DNA from: Baylisascaris procyonis
Lineage: Eukaryota > Nematoda > Chromadorea > Rhabditida > Ascarididae
NCBI GenBank assembly: GCA_037389465.1
Contig: JAZARR010000231.1
Coordinates: 2,728,001 to 2,792,000 of the forward strand
Length of the DNA: 64,000 nt
Reading direction: 5' to 3'
A program made the position numbers and the translations under genes. Within the stretch, counting starts at the first letter, position 1; the number at the start of each line of letters is the position of its first letter. The notes beneath the pieces are model-generated. The model was not told the origin of the DNA. It saw only the letters and a list, made by a program, of their open reading frames with translations, and searched no databases. Below, in pieces: positions 10,467-24,119 of the stretch.

Positions 10467-13400
10467 CGTCCAATGATTAATTTCACAGATTTACTTTAAT
10501 TTGCCGAAAATTTATAGGGCTTATAGTCGCTCAAGTGTTTTCTTTGTTCCCATTGTTCGTTCAATGTTTTAAAAATTTTCGGCATTTTAGAGGTGGTGTC
10601 GAAGCGAGATTTGATTGAATAGATGCTCACTTTACGATCCTTTTTTCACTGATAATTTCCAGAAAATTTTACCAGTCACTATTCCCGGGCAAGGGTCTCT
10701 TCCCCTTTCGTGGCGAATTGTCACAGATTATGTATGCTTCGAATAGTGAAACACTCAAAGGAAAATTTCGTTCACTTCACTTGCAATTAGTAGGTAGATG
10801 TTATGAATGAACTTCTAAATGTGAGAAATTTTTCAATGAATTAAGATTTATATAGGAGAATTTCCATGAACGTTAAGTTCATTAAGCGATTGCTAGTAAT
10901 TATAACATTGTAATCATAATTTTTGAAATGTTGAGATAGTAATGTTAGGAAAATGAGGAAATTGATGCAAAGATATCATCTCTTTTAGGAAAATTCACGA
11001 TTATTAAATTTTATTCTGTTGATTTTTTTTTTGTTTTTTGAAATCTCATTTTATTGATTATGAATTTTTTTTTTTTGAAGCATAATTACATTTCACGTTA
11101 TTCATATTAATATATTTGTTTATCCTTTTTGTTTACAATGTTTAAATGGAATGCAATTTACACAATTTTTCTAACGGCTACGATTGACTATATTCTTCAT
11201 ATACATCACAGTTTCATGCAATAAATATATGCAATCACCAACATAGTATTTCATTTGAGATAATAGTGGATGAAATTTGTCGAGGAGGTATAAGATTCTA
11301 GGCGATTGATGTATCGATGTGTTGTGATGTGTTTTGAAGCGCTATTTTATGATAGATTTTCGGATGCTGTTTTTTTTTTTTTTTTTTAATGCGTATTTAT
11401 ATTGTTCTTATAGTAGTTCACTGCTTCATTTCACTCTTTTTATCTTTTTATAAACAAAGATTCCTTACAAAAAAAAATGATTTCTTCACCGTTTCACTTA
11501 TAAAATTGATTGGAAGGTATATTTCATTTCGATTGAGCAATCGAACGCTTTTTATAGCTATTTTCGATCATTACTATAGATTCATACCAAATCCACCTGC
11601 GATATCATATTGCAATCTATCTGTTGTGACTATAGATTTCTAAGGTAATTGGCTAAGCATGGCAATTTTCACCTTTTATTTGTTGAATTTCTTTTTTTTC
11701 CCGTATACTCTTCAACGATCACATTGTTTACCACTATCAGAGAAATTTGTTGCGGAACTAGTTTTCAAAAAAAAGTGCACATTTAATTTTTTCGGAAATG
11801 TCCAACATTTAATTGTCGAATTGAAAAAAATACTCTTATTTGATTTCAATTTTACTCGTTTCTCAAAAATAAAAAAAACGCTCATTTCATTAGCGTATTT
11901 TCGCACTTTTTTCAATATTTTCACACCTTTGAAGGAAATGGGATCATTCTAAGTTTGCAGTCCAAATGATAAACGAACTTCAATACAAGATGAAAAGGTG
12001 TGGGTCGAATTGAATTCGGTGATGTTGTTGAACTCCTAGAAACATAACCGCAAATTAATGCACTTCAGGAAGTGCTACCATTACTATGAAGTTTTCGACT
12101 AATTTTGAACGCATATAGGCGGGAGCCTTAGAATTAACGAAGGAACAGTAAGAAATTAATTTTAAATCAAAAAATGCGGAAGAATGAAACGGATGGATGA
12201 ATTCTGTAGTATTTCGCTCTTAAAATTGCTGCTTTTTTTTGGGAAAAGTTAAATAGGAGGTTGCTTTGAAAAAAATTCAACGTAACTTTTTTGCTACTGT
12301 GAAATTTTATAATCATCCTTCTTCTTTTAGCGTTTGTAATCTGTGCTTAGTGTGCTTTCTTTTTAAAACTTATCGAATCTTTCTTATACTCTTATAAGTG
12401 AAGCTTACTTCCTCTTAGAGAAATCCTAGCACTTTCTCTCTCCCCTCTGCAGTTTTTTTTTTTTTAATTTGCTAGATATCAACGCAAAATGCCAACCACT
12501 TCCCAACTGTTGTGGCTTTATCTTGCACTCTGTTGCGGCACTTTATCTCATACTATGACTCTGATATGAATATGCTGAAGCGGAAATGCACGCAAAATCG
12601 TTGCATTCGCAAAGCTGATTAATCGACCGAAAACGTTCAATTTTCAAAGAAAATCCACCAACGTTTCTTCGGTATTTATCCTTTTTTTTTCTCAAGCTTT
12701 AGCTTTTTTTCGCATGCGATCATCTATACTAGTCGCTTTTTTTTTACTTTGAATATCCCACATGCGATCTTTATATGCATATAGCCAAACAAGCATCTAA
12801 TTTTACACTATTCTTTCATCTCGTAGATTCAATCTAGTACATTTCTCAGGAGCAACTCGTTTAAATTAACACTTTAACACACTCTTTCACAGTCTAAGAT
12901 AAATGTCCACTTTAAAATTATCGCTTCATTATATTTCCAAATTTGGAGCAAGCAACGAGAGGTCGATTATTGCAATTTTCGAAATAAACTGAAAACAATA
13001 GACACTCATGTTTGAGCAGATGCCACGGTAGGGAGTTTTGCATAGCCTTTATCTATCTGGCCACTTTCATATAAGAAGCAGTGATGTGCGGTAGAGTTGC
13101 ATTTTCATCTTTTGAATGATACTGGCAGATTATGAAGGCCTATTTTTTTTTTTTGTTAAGGAAATATTTAAAATTTATATTCGACTATGAAAGGTATATG
13201 CAAATTTTTTTCTCTTTAGGTGTCTCTAAGTGCTTTATAATCAGCTTGAAGTTCTATGCACAACGATATCCTGGTCATATATTGCATAGAATAAATTTTT
13301 TTCCTTTAGGTGCGGAAATTCCCGTGTTGAAATTATACAATTGAGCTAGAGAGAAAAATATGCACCTGTTTAGTTGTTTATGCAAGCACGTAACATCGCA

Positions 13401-16400
13401 ATGAACTACTTTTGAAATGAAAATTTTAAAAAAAGGCGAAAATTAAAAATTTTAACGAAAATATCATCTATCATAACCAGGAAAATTTTTTTGATTGCCG
13501 AGTTATTTTGTCATTGCTATTTTAAATGAACATAGAGTAAATTAGATGTATATCTCGTACTTGCAAAATTCGATATTTCTAGATTTAAAAAAAAATACGA
13601 CTTCTAAATAAGAAATAAAAGCAAAATAGTAATTTGCTAATATGACGAAATTTCAAAGAAATAATATTGAGCGAAATTTCTTGTACGTTTTTCTTCACAA
13701 AACACACAACGTTGTGAAACATCAATGAATTTGTTGGTTGTTACGTCAAAAAACCGAAAACCAACTCAACGACAAATAAATATTCTTCAAGGACTTTAGT
13801 TCAACGATTTTCGATCAATTATGACTATAAATGGATGTGTCGATATTTTACAATGTATTGTTGAAGTGGTAACAGCGGAACTGTCACTTGTCATCATAGG
13901 CGTTTTTTTTTCAGATGAGTTCGTTCGGCTGGCGAACCCGTCTATTTCACAAATATTTTGGAAGTGCAATCCTGAGAGTATGTAATGATAGTTTTCAGTA
14001 AGCTTTGTTATTTGATCACGAGGTTATATTAGCGCTCAAATAAACAATTAAAATTTCAAGCTTGGGCATCTTAAGTAATGAATGTAGTTGATTTGAAACT
14101 GCAAAATTGGTTTTTTTTTTTTTTGGACGATCACATCGCACAATTCGTGACGCCGTTGAATTTCAGCTATAATTTATGAGTTTTAGAAGTATGCTAGTGC
14201 GCGGGGAGAGGTGGGGCGGGGATTTTGAGGAAATAAAATATAAAAAGGAAGTGGTAGATAGCAAAAAAAAAAAATGTTTGATGCAAATAAACACTATTCT
14301 CAAAAATCTTCGTAACTTATGAGCGCAGTAAATTTTGTTGAATTAAAGCAATGGATAGTGGAGTTATGAGGCCCTAAGTTACCTGTGATTCTCCATTAAA
14401 AAATTTCTTTTAAAGCCAACATGTAGAATACTTTCATGGCATTTCCGGCCATATTTAGCTAAGCTTCAATGCGTATTCGATTCCTTTTTTTGAATACCTG
14501 ATTCATATCGGCACTGAACTTTGTTAAATTTCCGAAAACTCGACGGATATTAACCGAAAATTTTGAGGATGATTGCCATCGTGTTTTTTAGTGGAATTTT
14601 ATCGAGAATTTAAGTGGCTCTATAAATTTTTCCACCTTTCATTTAGAGATTTTAGGAATAGTACGACAATGCGGTAGTAGTTTCGCATTTCCACCCGCTA
14701 CTTCATAAAACAGATCCTCTATTGTGATTTCGCCATCGAATAAATCAGAATTTGCAAAACGATTCTTCTAAAGTGGTTGTAAATTGGTATCGCACAAAAT
14801 TCGGCTATTTAATTCAATCTCATCGAACAGCTCTCATCCTCTATTCGATTCGAATAATGCAAAGTCGATTATAAATGATAAAAAAAATTCAACAGGCAAT
14901 ATTGGTGGAATAAGTCTACTCATCAAAAGTCGATAACATTGAAAAAAAAAAAAAACTCCTCTTCAAAGCATATTCGATGGAATGGAATTTTACACAATGT
15001 ATCTCAAAAATTCCGGTTTCATTTAACGCAATATTTTGGCGTCTCTTTTCAATTATTGTTGAAATTCGACTATCTTTTGCAAGCAAGCGTCAAAGCTCTT
15101 ATTTCAAATTTCAACGAATGCTTCAAAAATGTATTTACGTCACATTGAAGCGATTATATTGAAAGTTCTCTTTTTTTTTTCAATGGAATATGAAATGCTT
15201 ATTTTGCCAATAAGTCGTTTCCGTTATAGTTGCTGATGTGAATTTTATTTCACACTAAGCGAATCAACATTGCCCACATTTAATCGGTTTTCTTGCAAGT
15301 TAATCCACATCTCGCTATCCTTGATCGATATAAATTCATATGAGTTCATTGTCACTTATGTATGATAAAAAGATTGTGTGGAATTTCTAGAATATTTTCA
15401 ACGTGAAATAAATATTTAAACCTAGACATAAAATGAGTGAATCAACTTCTTGAGAATATTTCTCGAGTATATCAATGAAAAGATGGGCGAATGAAGTAAA
15501 TTTCAACGAAAGAAAATGCATTATACGATAGCCGAAAATACTATATGAAACTTTCTTCGAAGAAATTTCAAAAAATGCACTCTGTGACATCAATGTGTAA
15601 CTCCTTAGTGCTCGAATCATTTGAAGGAAACTGGAATTTGAGGAAAAAATGCTATTTGATATTGTTCGCCAATGTTTTGATCTAATTTTTTTGGCTTTCC
15701 TCGAGCAAAATTTATTCTTTTTGTTAGTTTCGCCTCTTTGTATCATTATTCAGATTGATGCATCGAAACAGAGAATTAATACAATCGTTTCAATGAGGTG
15801 CTCGAATTCGGGCAATGATTTGGTTAATGCGATACTAAATGTAATAAGTGAACTTACTGACTATATGGAATAGATTCCGGTTAGCTGAAGATATTAGCTC
15901 CGAAAATTGTAAAGATACCAGCTGAAGGTACTAAAGATTGGGCTAGACACTAGCTGCCGCACTGAAATTATTCACAAATAGGAGCCAAGTGCTGAAACGA
16001 CGAGAAATATACAGTTCTTCTGGAAAGTGATTTCCTCTCTCTTATATGCCAAGTTTTTCCAGAAATCCAGGTCAGCCAAATATTATTTTATATGCGGAAG
16101 AGGCTTATCGTAGATGTTCTCCTGTTTTTTTGCGTGCACTTCTAAAATTATTTATTCTATTTCTGTTGCTTTTATTGCTTTTTTTTTCTTCACCAATGTT
16201 CACTATGAATAAGTTAACTCTTCATTGCTTGTATCGTCATTCAGCATTTTCTGATCATCGTCGACAATCTTTGATCATCTTGCGAAGAGCATTATAAATG
16301 AGTGATATCTGCGTTTTCATCAGTATGTTTCTATATGTTTGCCAAATTTTACTATGATTGTAATTGTTGCTTATTTTATAGAACTACGCTCTAAATTATG

Positions 16401-17205
16401 CTAAGAATTTGCATATTTTTGTGCCTAAGTGAGCTGCGAAAATATTGGACGAATGTGAGCCTTTAGCTGAAATTTTGCTGGCGCGTTCGGCTCCATTAAA
16501 ATACCCGTTTTTTAGATTTGTTGTACTGGATTAGGCGGATTTTATTGTTTTTTGGCTTTTCTGAAGCTTCTAATAAGAGGGATTATAAGAACACATATCA
16601 TCTTAGTTCCTCTGTAATTTCTCCATTTGTTTATTTCTAGTAGATGTAGACAAGGAAGCGAGAAATGAATCAAAAATACTCGTATATTTTCTAGTTTTGC
16701 ATTTGACATATATGACTATTTTTGCTAAAATATTCATAAATATTTGCGTGGTATATGTAATTAAACAAAGCTAGTCGAAAATATTGATAGACGTTTTGCT
16801 TAAGCTTAATGACATAGAAATTGGGTGTTGATTTTTTGATTTATTGATAATTGCGATCTATAAAGATCAAAATTTGTTGACATCATTTTCATCGCCTCTT
16901 GTAGATTAGTTCATTTACAATGCATTGCTTGTAGTGTGTGTGTGTTCGTGCATACACGTATGTGTGTCTGCGTGTATATCCAATGCTGCAAAACTTTCTC
17001 AGTTAAATAAAACTACATCAATACTATCTACGCTATCTTTCACACGATTTCGTCGGACTTAAAAAGTGCCTATCGGAATTTTCGTTTAAAATATTTGCTA
17101 GAGTTTTTTGTCAGTGGATTTTTCTATTTTCAATCATTCTAGTTAAGAAATTATTCGTTTATGAGTGATTTATGAGTGTATGTGTGTAAATTGAGTGTAA
17201 ATTGC
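10467..17205. other. Intergenic AT-rich DNA, no supported gene
   Basis: Scattered poly-T and poly-A tracts and a TG-rich patch at about 16934-16977. Open frames up to about 119 codons occur (for example minus strand 15387-15746) but resemble no family and are rich in Phe, Lys, Ile and Ser, as AT-rich noise would be. Confidence 0.5.
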
Positions 17206-17233
17206 TTTATTTATTTATTTATTTATTTATTTG
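17206..17233. repeat. (TTTA)n microsatellite
   Basis: About seven perfect copies of a TTTA unit. Confidence 0.9.
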
Positions 17234-20200
17234 GATAATATATTCTAACTTTCTACTGATTGAGTTGTCCACAGAATGCTAGTTAAGAAATGGACATACT
17301 TGATATTCATTAGTTACCCTGCACATTTATTCATTGCATGAAAGCGCTATTTGGTGGACTGTTTTATGGGCTCTATAGAAATTATGCCGGCTAGAAGATT
17401 TTATGTTGGCTATGAATCGATGATTTAAAAGTGCGAACTAAGCGGACTTATGTGCTCATATTTTCTATGGAAACGGTGCAATAGTTGCACATTTAACGTG
17501 GAATGCATGTGAATAACACATTAGTGCTCATTAAAGCAGCTTATTGGATTGTTGTTGCGTTACATTTTCTACGTATATTCATATCTATTATACAACGTTG
17601 TCGAAGAGTTATCTCGCGACGAACGTATTGCGCTTATTGCAAGCTTGAATATGGCTGATTTTTCGCTTAGCTTAATTCCTCCATTATGGCGACATCGTAA
17701 TCGAGGCAAGCATCACTCATTTTCACTTTAAATTTTCCGAGAAAATCCGTTGATTGTAAAAATCATCGCTAACAATGTTTGCCCAAATTGAATTTATCTT
17801 TATGAAAATCAAAGAAGAAAAGAACATAACCTCTTTTTGAGGATGGAAATTTGCATTTCCGGGATTAATATCTTTTAACTGGAATGTACAGCCTTATATT
17901 CGAGATATCTGAGATTAGAATAAAAAAAATTGAAGATAGAAGCATTTAAAAAAAATTTTTTTTATTGAAAATCAACAACTTGTAAGTATAATATTTGCAT
18001 AAATTCACACCTGAGCAAAGTATTACGTAAATCAACGCTAAAGACGATATTCCACTAGAATTTCGACACCTCTAAAAATTAAATTCGACCTTATAATTGC
18101 GTTTTATATTGGCAAATTCTTATTTTATAATTGGTTATTTAACAATATTATTATTTGAAAGTTTGTAGGGACAATTTTCTTTTTCATATTAATTTTATTA
18201 TTGATAGATAATCGATAAACAAAGAACTCTTTGTTTTCTTCCACTATCTCCTTTCTATATCTCTATTTGATTACTTCTTCCGTATATTTGAGTGTTCTTA
18301 AAAAGTTGATAGAATTTTACGCTAAATGTATGCAATTGCATCCTACCATATACGTTTACGAGAAATGAATAATACTCTTTAATCAAATAGGAGGTGCTCT
18401 ATTCATTTCATTGAATTCAAAATAGATTAGCGCTAAGTGATGAGAGTTATAATTCTTGAATATATAAATGGTATATTCGTTTAGCGTAGAGATAATTGAC
18501 CAAGTTTTGCCATCACTTTAAATGCTTTTAGTATGCTTATCGCATCTTCCGTTCTTCCCCTTGAGTAGGCCGGCCGTTCAACGATCACAATGATTATGAA
18601 TGTCATATCTTAGAACACATCTTATGTTTGATTCAGTAATTCAAATCGCGCAATTTCCATGTAAAATTTATCAACATTATATTGCTGAAACTTATAGTTT
18701 TCATTTAAACTTTAAAGTTTTTTTTTTCAATTTTTCGATATTTTATTGCGTGTAAATATTTTTTTATTTGGCCGGTATAACTTTCATTTCGGATTTTTGA
18801 AATTTATTCATGAATTGCAGATGCGATTCCCTCGTCCTTATGTGCGTCTAACTTGATATAAATGCTTTATTAAAATAGTCCCACGTTTGTTTTCATAAAA
18901 TGTTCTATGCGTTGCTATGTATATGTCAGCTCAGCAATCACTATATCAAAAACTTTAGATGTGCAGAGAACTTGTAAATTTTTATCTCAAATCTTGGGCG
19001 TGTAGTTTTTGAGTGACCACTCTATAATCAAATCTCTCAACAATTCAAAGTGACCACTATCATTAAAATTAGAGTGACCACTACTACCAGTGCCTTGACA
19101 AGCATGAAATCGAGTCCCAATGAACTTGCAATTTTTATGTTGCAATTTTATTCGTGAAATTTCATAGGTATGTGGATATCGTCCGCAATAGTGAATATCG
19201 TCGAATCAGATCTCATTTTGATACATCAATACAACAACGCTTTATAGATTCGACTAACTTGCCGATAGTTTTCATTTGTTGCATACGCGTGTGTAAATAT
19301 AAATTAACATTTTTATATGCGCAAAAAATTTTTAAAGCAATGCGACAAATTCCATCAATCAATCAAAAATCAATCTTTTCTATTGCCCATTTAATGTTTG
19401 TTGCGATTGTTGTTGTTGTTTTTCTTTTTTATGACCTCATCATCATGCATATATTATAAATTCATTGGAAATTTTTCGCGTAGCGCATTTTTCATATTTC
19501 TTTTGTTCTAACGAGAGAATATTTTTTGAGTTGTTTCTATCATACAACGGCTTTATAGAAATATATGCAAGTTTCCGCTTTTTTTTCGCTTTCTTCAAAG
19601 AGCATTTTGGAGGTGAAATTTTGCATAAAATATTTTCAACGATGTTTTAGTGTTGCATATGCGGTAATATGTCTCTTATTGCAATGGTAAACGCTACTGA
19701 CTCACATAAACGTGTGTGTCGCATGCACGCGCATACACACATACATAGATAGATACGCACAAAGACGCACAATGCAACAATACAATTAAATTGGCCAACC
19801 AATTCAATAAGTGATTGCTTGAATCAAATTGTTACAAATGTGATAGAGATGGCAATTAGTTGCGTTGAACTTTTGGATAAATGGCATGCGGATGCATAGA
19901 TATTTGCATGCAGACGCATTCACTTGTCTAACATTTCATGCCAATTGTTACAACGATATATAGTTGCGAAAAAAAAAAAGCATCTAGAACCACGCATATG
20001 TATTTAAGTCTCCTAACATTTAAGCGATTTATTTCATCGAATAGAAAAAAGAAGAACTTGACATGGATCTTCTTTAAAGAAATTTATTTAAACTTTAGCT
20101 TTTTCACGTTTCGATAAGTCATTTTCAACGCCAATTAAGTATGCCCAAAGAAGCGCAAGTCGTTTTTTTTTTTTTTTTTGGTGTAATTGATATATCGCTG

Positions 20201-22079
20201 GTAGAGATCTACTTCTTCACTCGGTATAATAAACGGTTGATCGAGCAATTACGGCCATATGTGGCATTATTGCATACTTAATTTGAATTATAGCTGATTA
20301 CCTTAATTTTCTAACTTAGAAAAAGAAAGCAAAATTAATCAGAAAGATTTACTTTCGATTGGTTAATTATTCTTTTATTTAAATGAAAGATATTGCTCAT
20401 TTCATAGCTCAGTTATCATGATATGATACAGCTTAATAGCTCATTGACGTAACAAAAATGGTGCTAAATGATTGCTTCATTCATTTGTTGTTTTTCTTTC
20501 AAAAAAAAAAGACATCACTTCTGGATGCTTATCGTCTCTCAATTTCATGCACACTAGTGTGTACCTATACTTATTGACAGTCTTGATATATTATCATAAG
20601 AAAGAGTTCAAGACTGCGTCTTAGATTTGATGATGGTATCTTCTGAAGTTAAAGTGATTTTCTCTTTCGAGGAAAGAAAGCGAAAGCTGATTACACCAAA
20701 AAAAAAATTTTTTTTTTCAAATTTCTTATTTTGCACGCACTATAATAGCGCTTGGCTAAAACATTTTTTTCTATTTCATATATTTTTTTCAATTCGCTTA
20801 AATGCGATGAGCGCTCACACTGTTTTCGAAGAATTTCAAACCCTCATTCCAAACCTCACTCGACTTGGCTGATTTTGATGACTATTTATTTATATGCATT
20901 GTTCTAAACGAGCAATTAGAAGGTGCATTCTTGTAACATCGGACATCTGCGTATGTAGATGTGCGATTGTTTCCATACTCGGATACTTCAATTTCGAAAC
21001 GTGGAAATGAAAAATTTGAATTCTCTTTAGTGTCGTGTGTGTTATAGAATCACCGCCGTTCTATCGTTCGCGTTGATCCATCAATTTCAGTAAGGGTCAT
21101 AGGCATTTCATGATACTAGATAAATAGCATACATTCCATGTTGATGTGTTACAAAAAACAAATGTTTTGAGAGGCATATATGAACCATTGGATTAATTAG
21201 AATGCGTGGCGATATTCTCAACATAATATTGCATTTTGGCACTAGAAAAACTACTTGATTAGTTGAGTAGAACATAAAAGCACATATTGTGCCAACTTTT
21301 GTGGTGAATGTTTTGCATTTGCTTTAGATTTTTTAATTATTCCATTTTCCTATCCTCTTTTTATCATTTAAAATCTCTCAATCAATAATATATTGAGTTA
21401 GGCTTCGAGTAACAAATAATGCAAAAGATTTACATTTATATTTCAGACGATTGCCGGAAACTTACGCATGCAGTTGGATTAATTAAAATCGAGACGCATT
21501 ATTTTTGTATTTTATGATTTGTTGATAGTTTTTGAAATTGTTCAGTAAATGAGATTTTAAAGTACATAGGCGTTATTCAATGAACTTTATGAATTCTAAT
21601 GTGAATATCTTTTGCTATTATCCAACTTAGCAGCGCTATAAAAGAGGTGTAAATTAGAAATCAAAAAAAAAAAAAGAAAACAATTGGGCCGTTCGCATAA
21701 AAAGAAAGAAATGAAAATGCTGATATTTTTATAGGCTGCGAATTGCTTCATTCTCTTTCATTTCTATACCTTTTGTTTACATTATTTTGCACAATAATTA
21801 TTAGCTAAAGTTATTTGCACAATAACCTCAAATCTCACATGCTGAAATATGCTGATGTTATGAAGTTTGCTGCTTGTGATGTAGCTTAGAGGAAAACGGT
21901 AACTCTATAAAATCAATTTCATCTTATCAGTGGCTGAATAAACTCTGAAAACGAAACCATTTTTTCTATTCTTGCAATATTACAGTCTAACAGTCGTATC
22001 TCTTTATTCGACATGTTCATCAGAGATGAGTTTAAGCTTGAAAAGACATATGTTGTAGCAATACACCAGGAACACCTTT
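17234..22079. other. Intergenic AT-rich DNA, no supported gene
   Basis: Holds a CA/TG-rich patch near 19705-19770 and many homopolymer tracts. A stretch at about 17590-17700 reads as a plausible peptide (contains ELSRDERIALIASLNMAD) but lacks a clear pair of splice sites, so it is not called as an exon. Confidence 0.45.
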
Positions 22080-22425
22080 GCATTCACTCTAGCCTATGGG
22101 GGATTTTCTGTAACCAATATTTTGCCTACGGGGGCCCCCACGGTTGCCCCGGTGATCTCCATCATTTCTGCAGCCACGATTTCTACATTTCAAATGAGTT
22201 GCCAAAGATAAGACGAGACCGACTTTTTCCATCCTTCGGGCTCCACAGGGGCTCCCAAGAGGCCTCCGCTCGCCGAAACTCCCCCTTCCATGCGGGGAAT
22301 TCTGAGAACTCAAACCTCCGCGTGACCATCGCGGGGACGAAAACCTCCCCCAGTTCCATGGGAATATGGTGATTCATTATTTCACATGGCGGAGCTCCCA
22401 TGAACGGGGGGTCGTGTTCCAACTA
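22080..22425 (-). pseudogene. GC-rich island, possible decayed coding fragment
   Basis: Base composition changes abruptly to GC-rich with many G and C runs, then back. On the minus strand, overlapping frames carry Gly/Arg-rich peptide such as GDHRGNRGGPRR and PMELGEVFVP, and continuity needs frame changes. This would fit a broken retrocopy or mobile-element fragment. I do not recognise the parent protein; no poly(A) or flanking repeat is evident. The strand is inferred from the better peptide. Confidence 0.3.
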
Positions 22426-23864
22426 CTAATTCACTCGCCCGCTTACTAAGTCATATTGCATATGGCACTTAAGTAAGACACTTAGGTTTCCACGTCGGAT
22501 TCCTAATCACCTACGCTAGTGGGAATTACCTCTGTTTGTTTCCACCTGTTCATTGATCGTTTATAATCAACCTCTAATTTTTCCCATGTGTTCTTTTATA
22601 GTTTACGATCTCTGAACAACGTTGAAACATACGACGAATCGTGTGAAAGCGTTTAGTGAGTAAAAATGAAGATAGTTTCTTTGTCGATAGCCATGCGCGA
22701 TTTTCTGAAAATAACTTCGCTTAGAGGCAAATGAAAGCATTGGCGTCGATGATTAGTCGACGACAGGGTTGAAATAACGCCTACATGTTAATATGTGATA
22801 TACTCGTTCACTAGGCAACCATCCTGCTCGGCGCTATAACTACAAATTACACTGGATGATCGAATCACACCCGCATATCAACCATGTTTTTTTTTCAAAG
22901 AATTTCCCACAGACTGTGCGACCATTTGTGGTGAAAAATCGATCAAAAATCAAATCTCGGCACATTGAGTATAATCTCAATACTTTCGTTTTGGCACATA
23001 TTGGGCGAACATGGCATTAATATTTTAAATGACTCTATGAAATATTGTCGTTTCGTTTGCTGATAACGAAGAAAGAAACAGAAAGCACTTTCAATTGATT
23101 ATTGGGCTCAAAAAAATATGTATGTCATGAAAATTATCTAGTAAAAAATATGTATAAAATTTGGATTCTAGAAAATTCGTCGAAATGTAGTAAAGAAAAA
23201 AAAGCTGTCGAGATAAAATATATTGTCATACTATGACACCAAACATTTCCTAAAATTCATCTTAGAATTGAAATTTTCAAAAGTAATTCTTACTACTGAG
23301 TATCAGACCGTATGGTCTTTCAAATTTAGTTCGTTATAATTTTATTGCAAACCTACTATAGTGTATTCGGGAAGTGAGTGCAACGTTGCAAAATGTGGGT
23401 GTGAGTTTATGCATTAGAAGATGAATAGTTGCTGTGGGAAAAGCTTCGACTAGTTGATCAAAAAAAATTTTTTTTAGCACTTTATTCGAACCTTTCCCTA
23501 TTATGGTTGATATTGTATAATCGTAATGATCTTCACCTGAACATAATCTTCTATCGTTGTCTAAGTAGATGTTAGCCTTCTAAAGCGGCATTTTACATCG
23601 CTATCGTATAAAGGGAAGAAGTCTCTGTTTTTGTAAGGCTCATCTTTTTCCTTTCTAATACTTGATATCGCGAAGCAGCTCTTGTAGTATATTGGAAAAA
23701 TCCATTTTCATATATATCGTCGGAAGGGTTATGCAGTCAGAGATGATTTCCCTTTCATGAGGGAATTGCGAAAAAGCGCCCTAAACAGCTAGCATTCCCG
23801 ATCAGCAGCATGATCATTTAGGTGGGGGCAGAGAATTGCGTTGAGGATAAACTTTTTCGAACAG
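22426..23864. other. Intergenic AT-rich DNA, no supported gene
   Basis: Ordinary AT-rich sequence; nothing recognised. Confidence 0.5.
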
Positions 23865-23899
23865 CTAAAAAACGTTTATAGAGTGATAGTAATGGGACA

Positions 23900-24115
23900 C
23901 AGTGGAAATTATAATGTGTCCTCTACACCGCAAAATGACCTTCGTATATTCACCATCATGTAAGGCGTTAAGCTGGGAAGTGGCGCATTTACGAAGGAAG
24001 AAATAGCCTCCAGGCGTTCGCTTACGCCTCAAGCAGTGCGCCAATCCGATGGTGCTTGTGGGGCGCGCCAATGCAGGCCCGCGGTAGGAAGGCAGAGTTG
24101 GTATACGGTGGGTTA
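23900..24115. other. Second GC-rich island with a small hairpin
   Basis: A short GC- and CpG-rich segment. It contains a perfect 6-bp stem (AGGCGT at 24012-24017 with ACGCCT at 24024-24029) around a 6-base loop. A minus-strand frame stays open for 84 codons but resembles nothing I know. It could be a repeat copy, a small RNA gene or a regulatory island. Confidence 0.3.
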
Positions 24116-24119
24116 TCAA

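Noticed and set aside
15387..15746. 119-codon open frame on the - strand
   Set aside because: AT-rich composition, no recognised motif, no splice or promoter support; likely chance.
22080..22425. Bacterial endosymbiont insertion
   Set aside because: Composition differs from the host, but no bacterial protein was recognised and GC-rich sequence would not suit the AT-rich endosymbionts usual in such worms.
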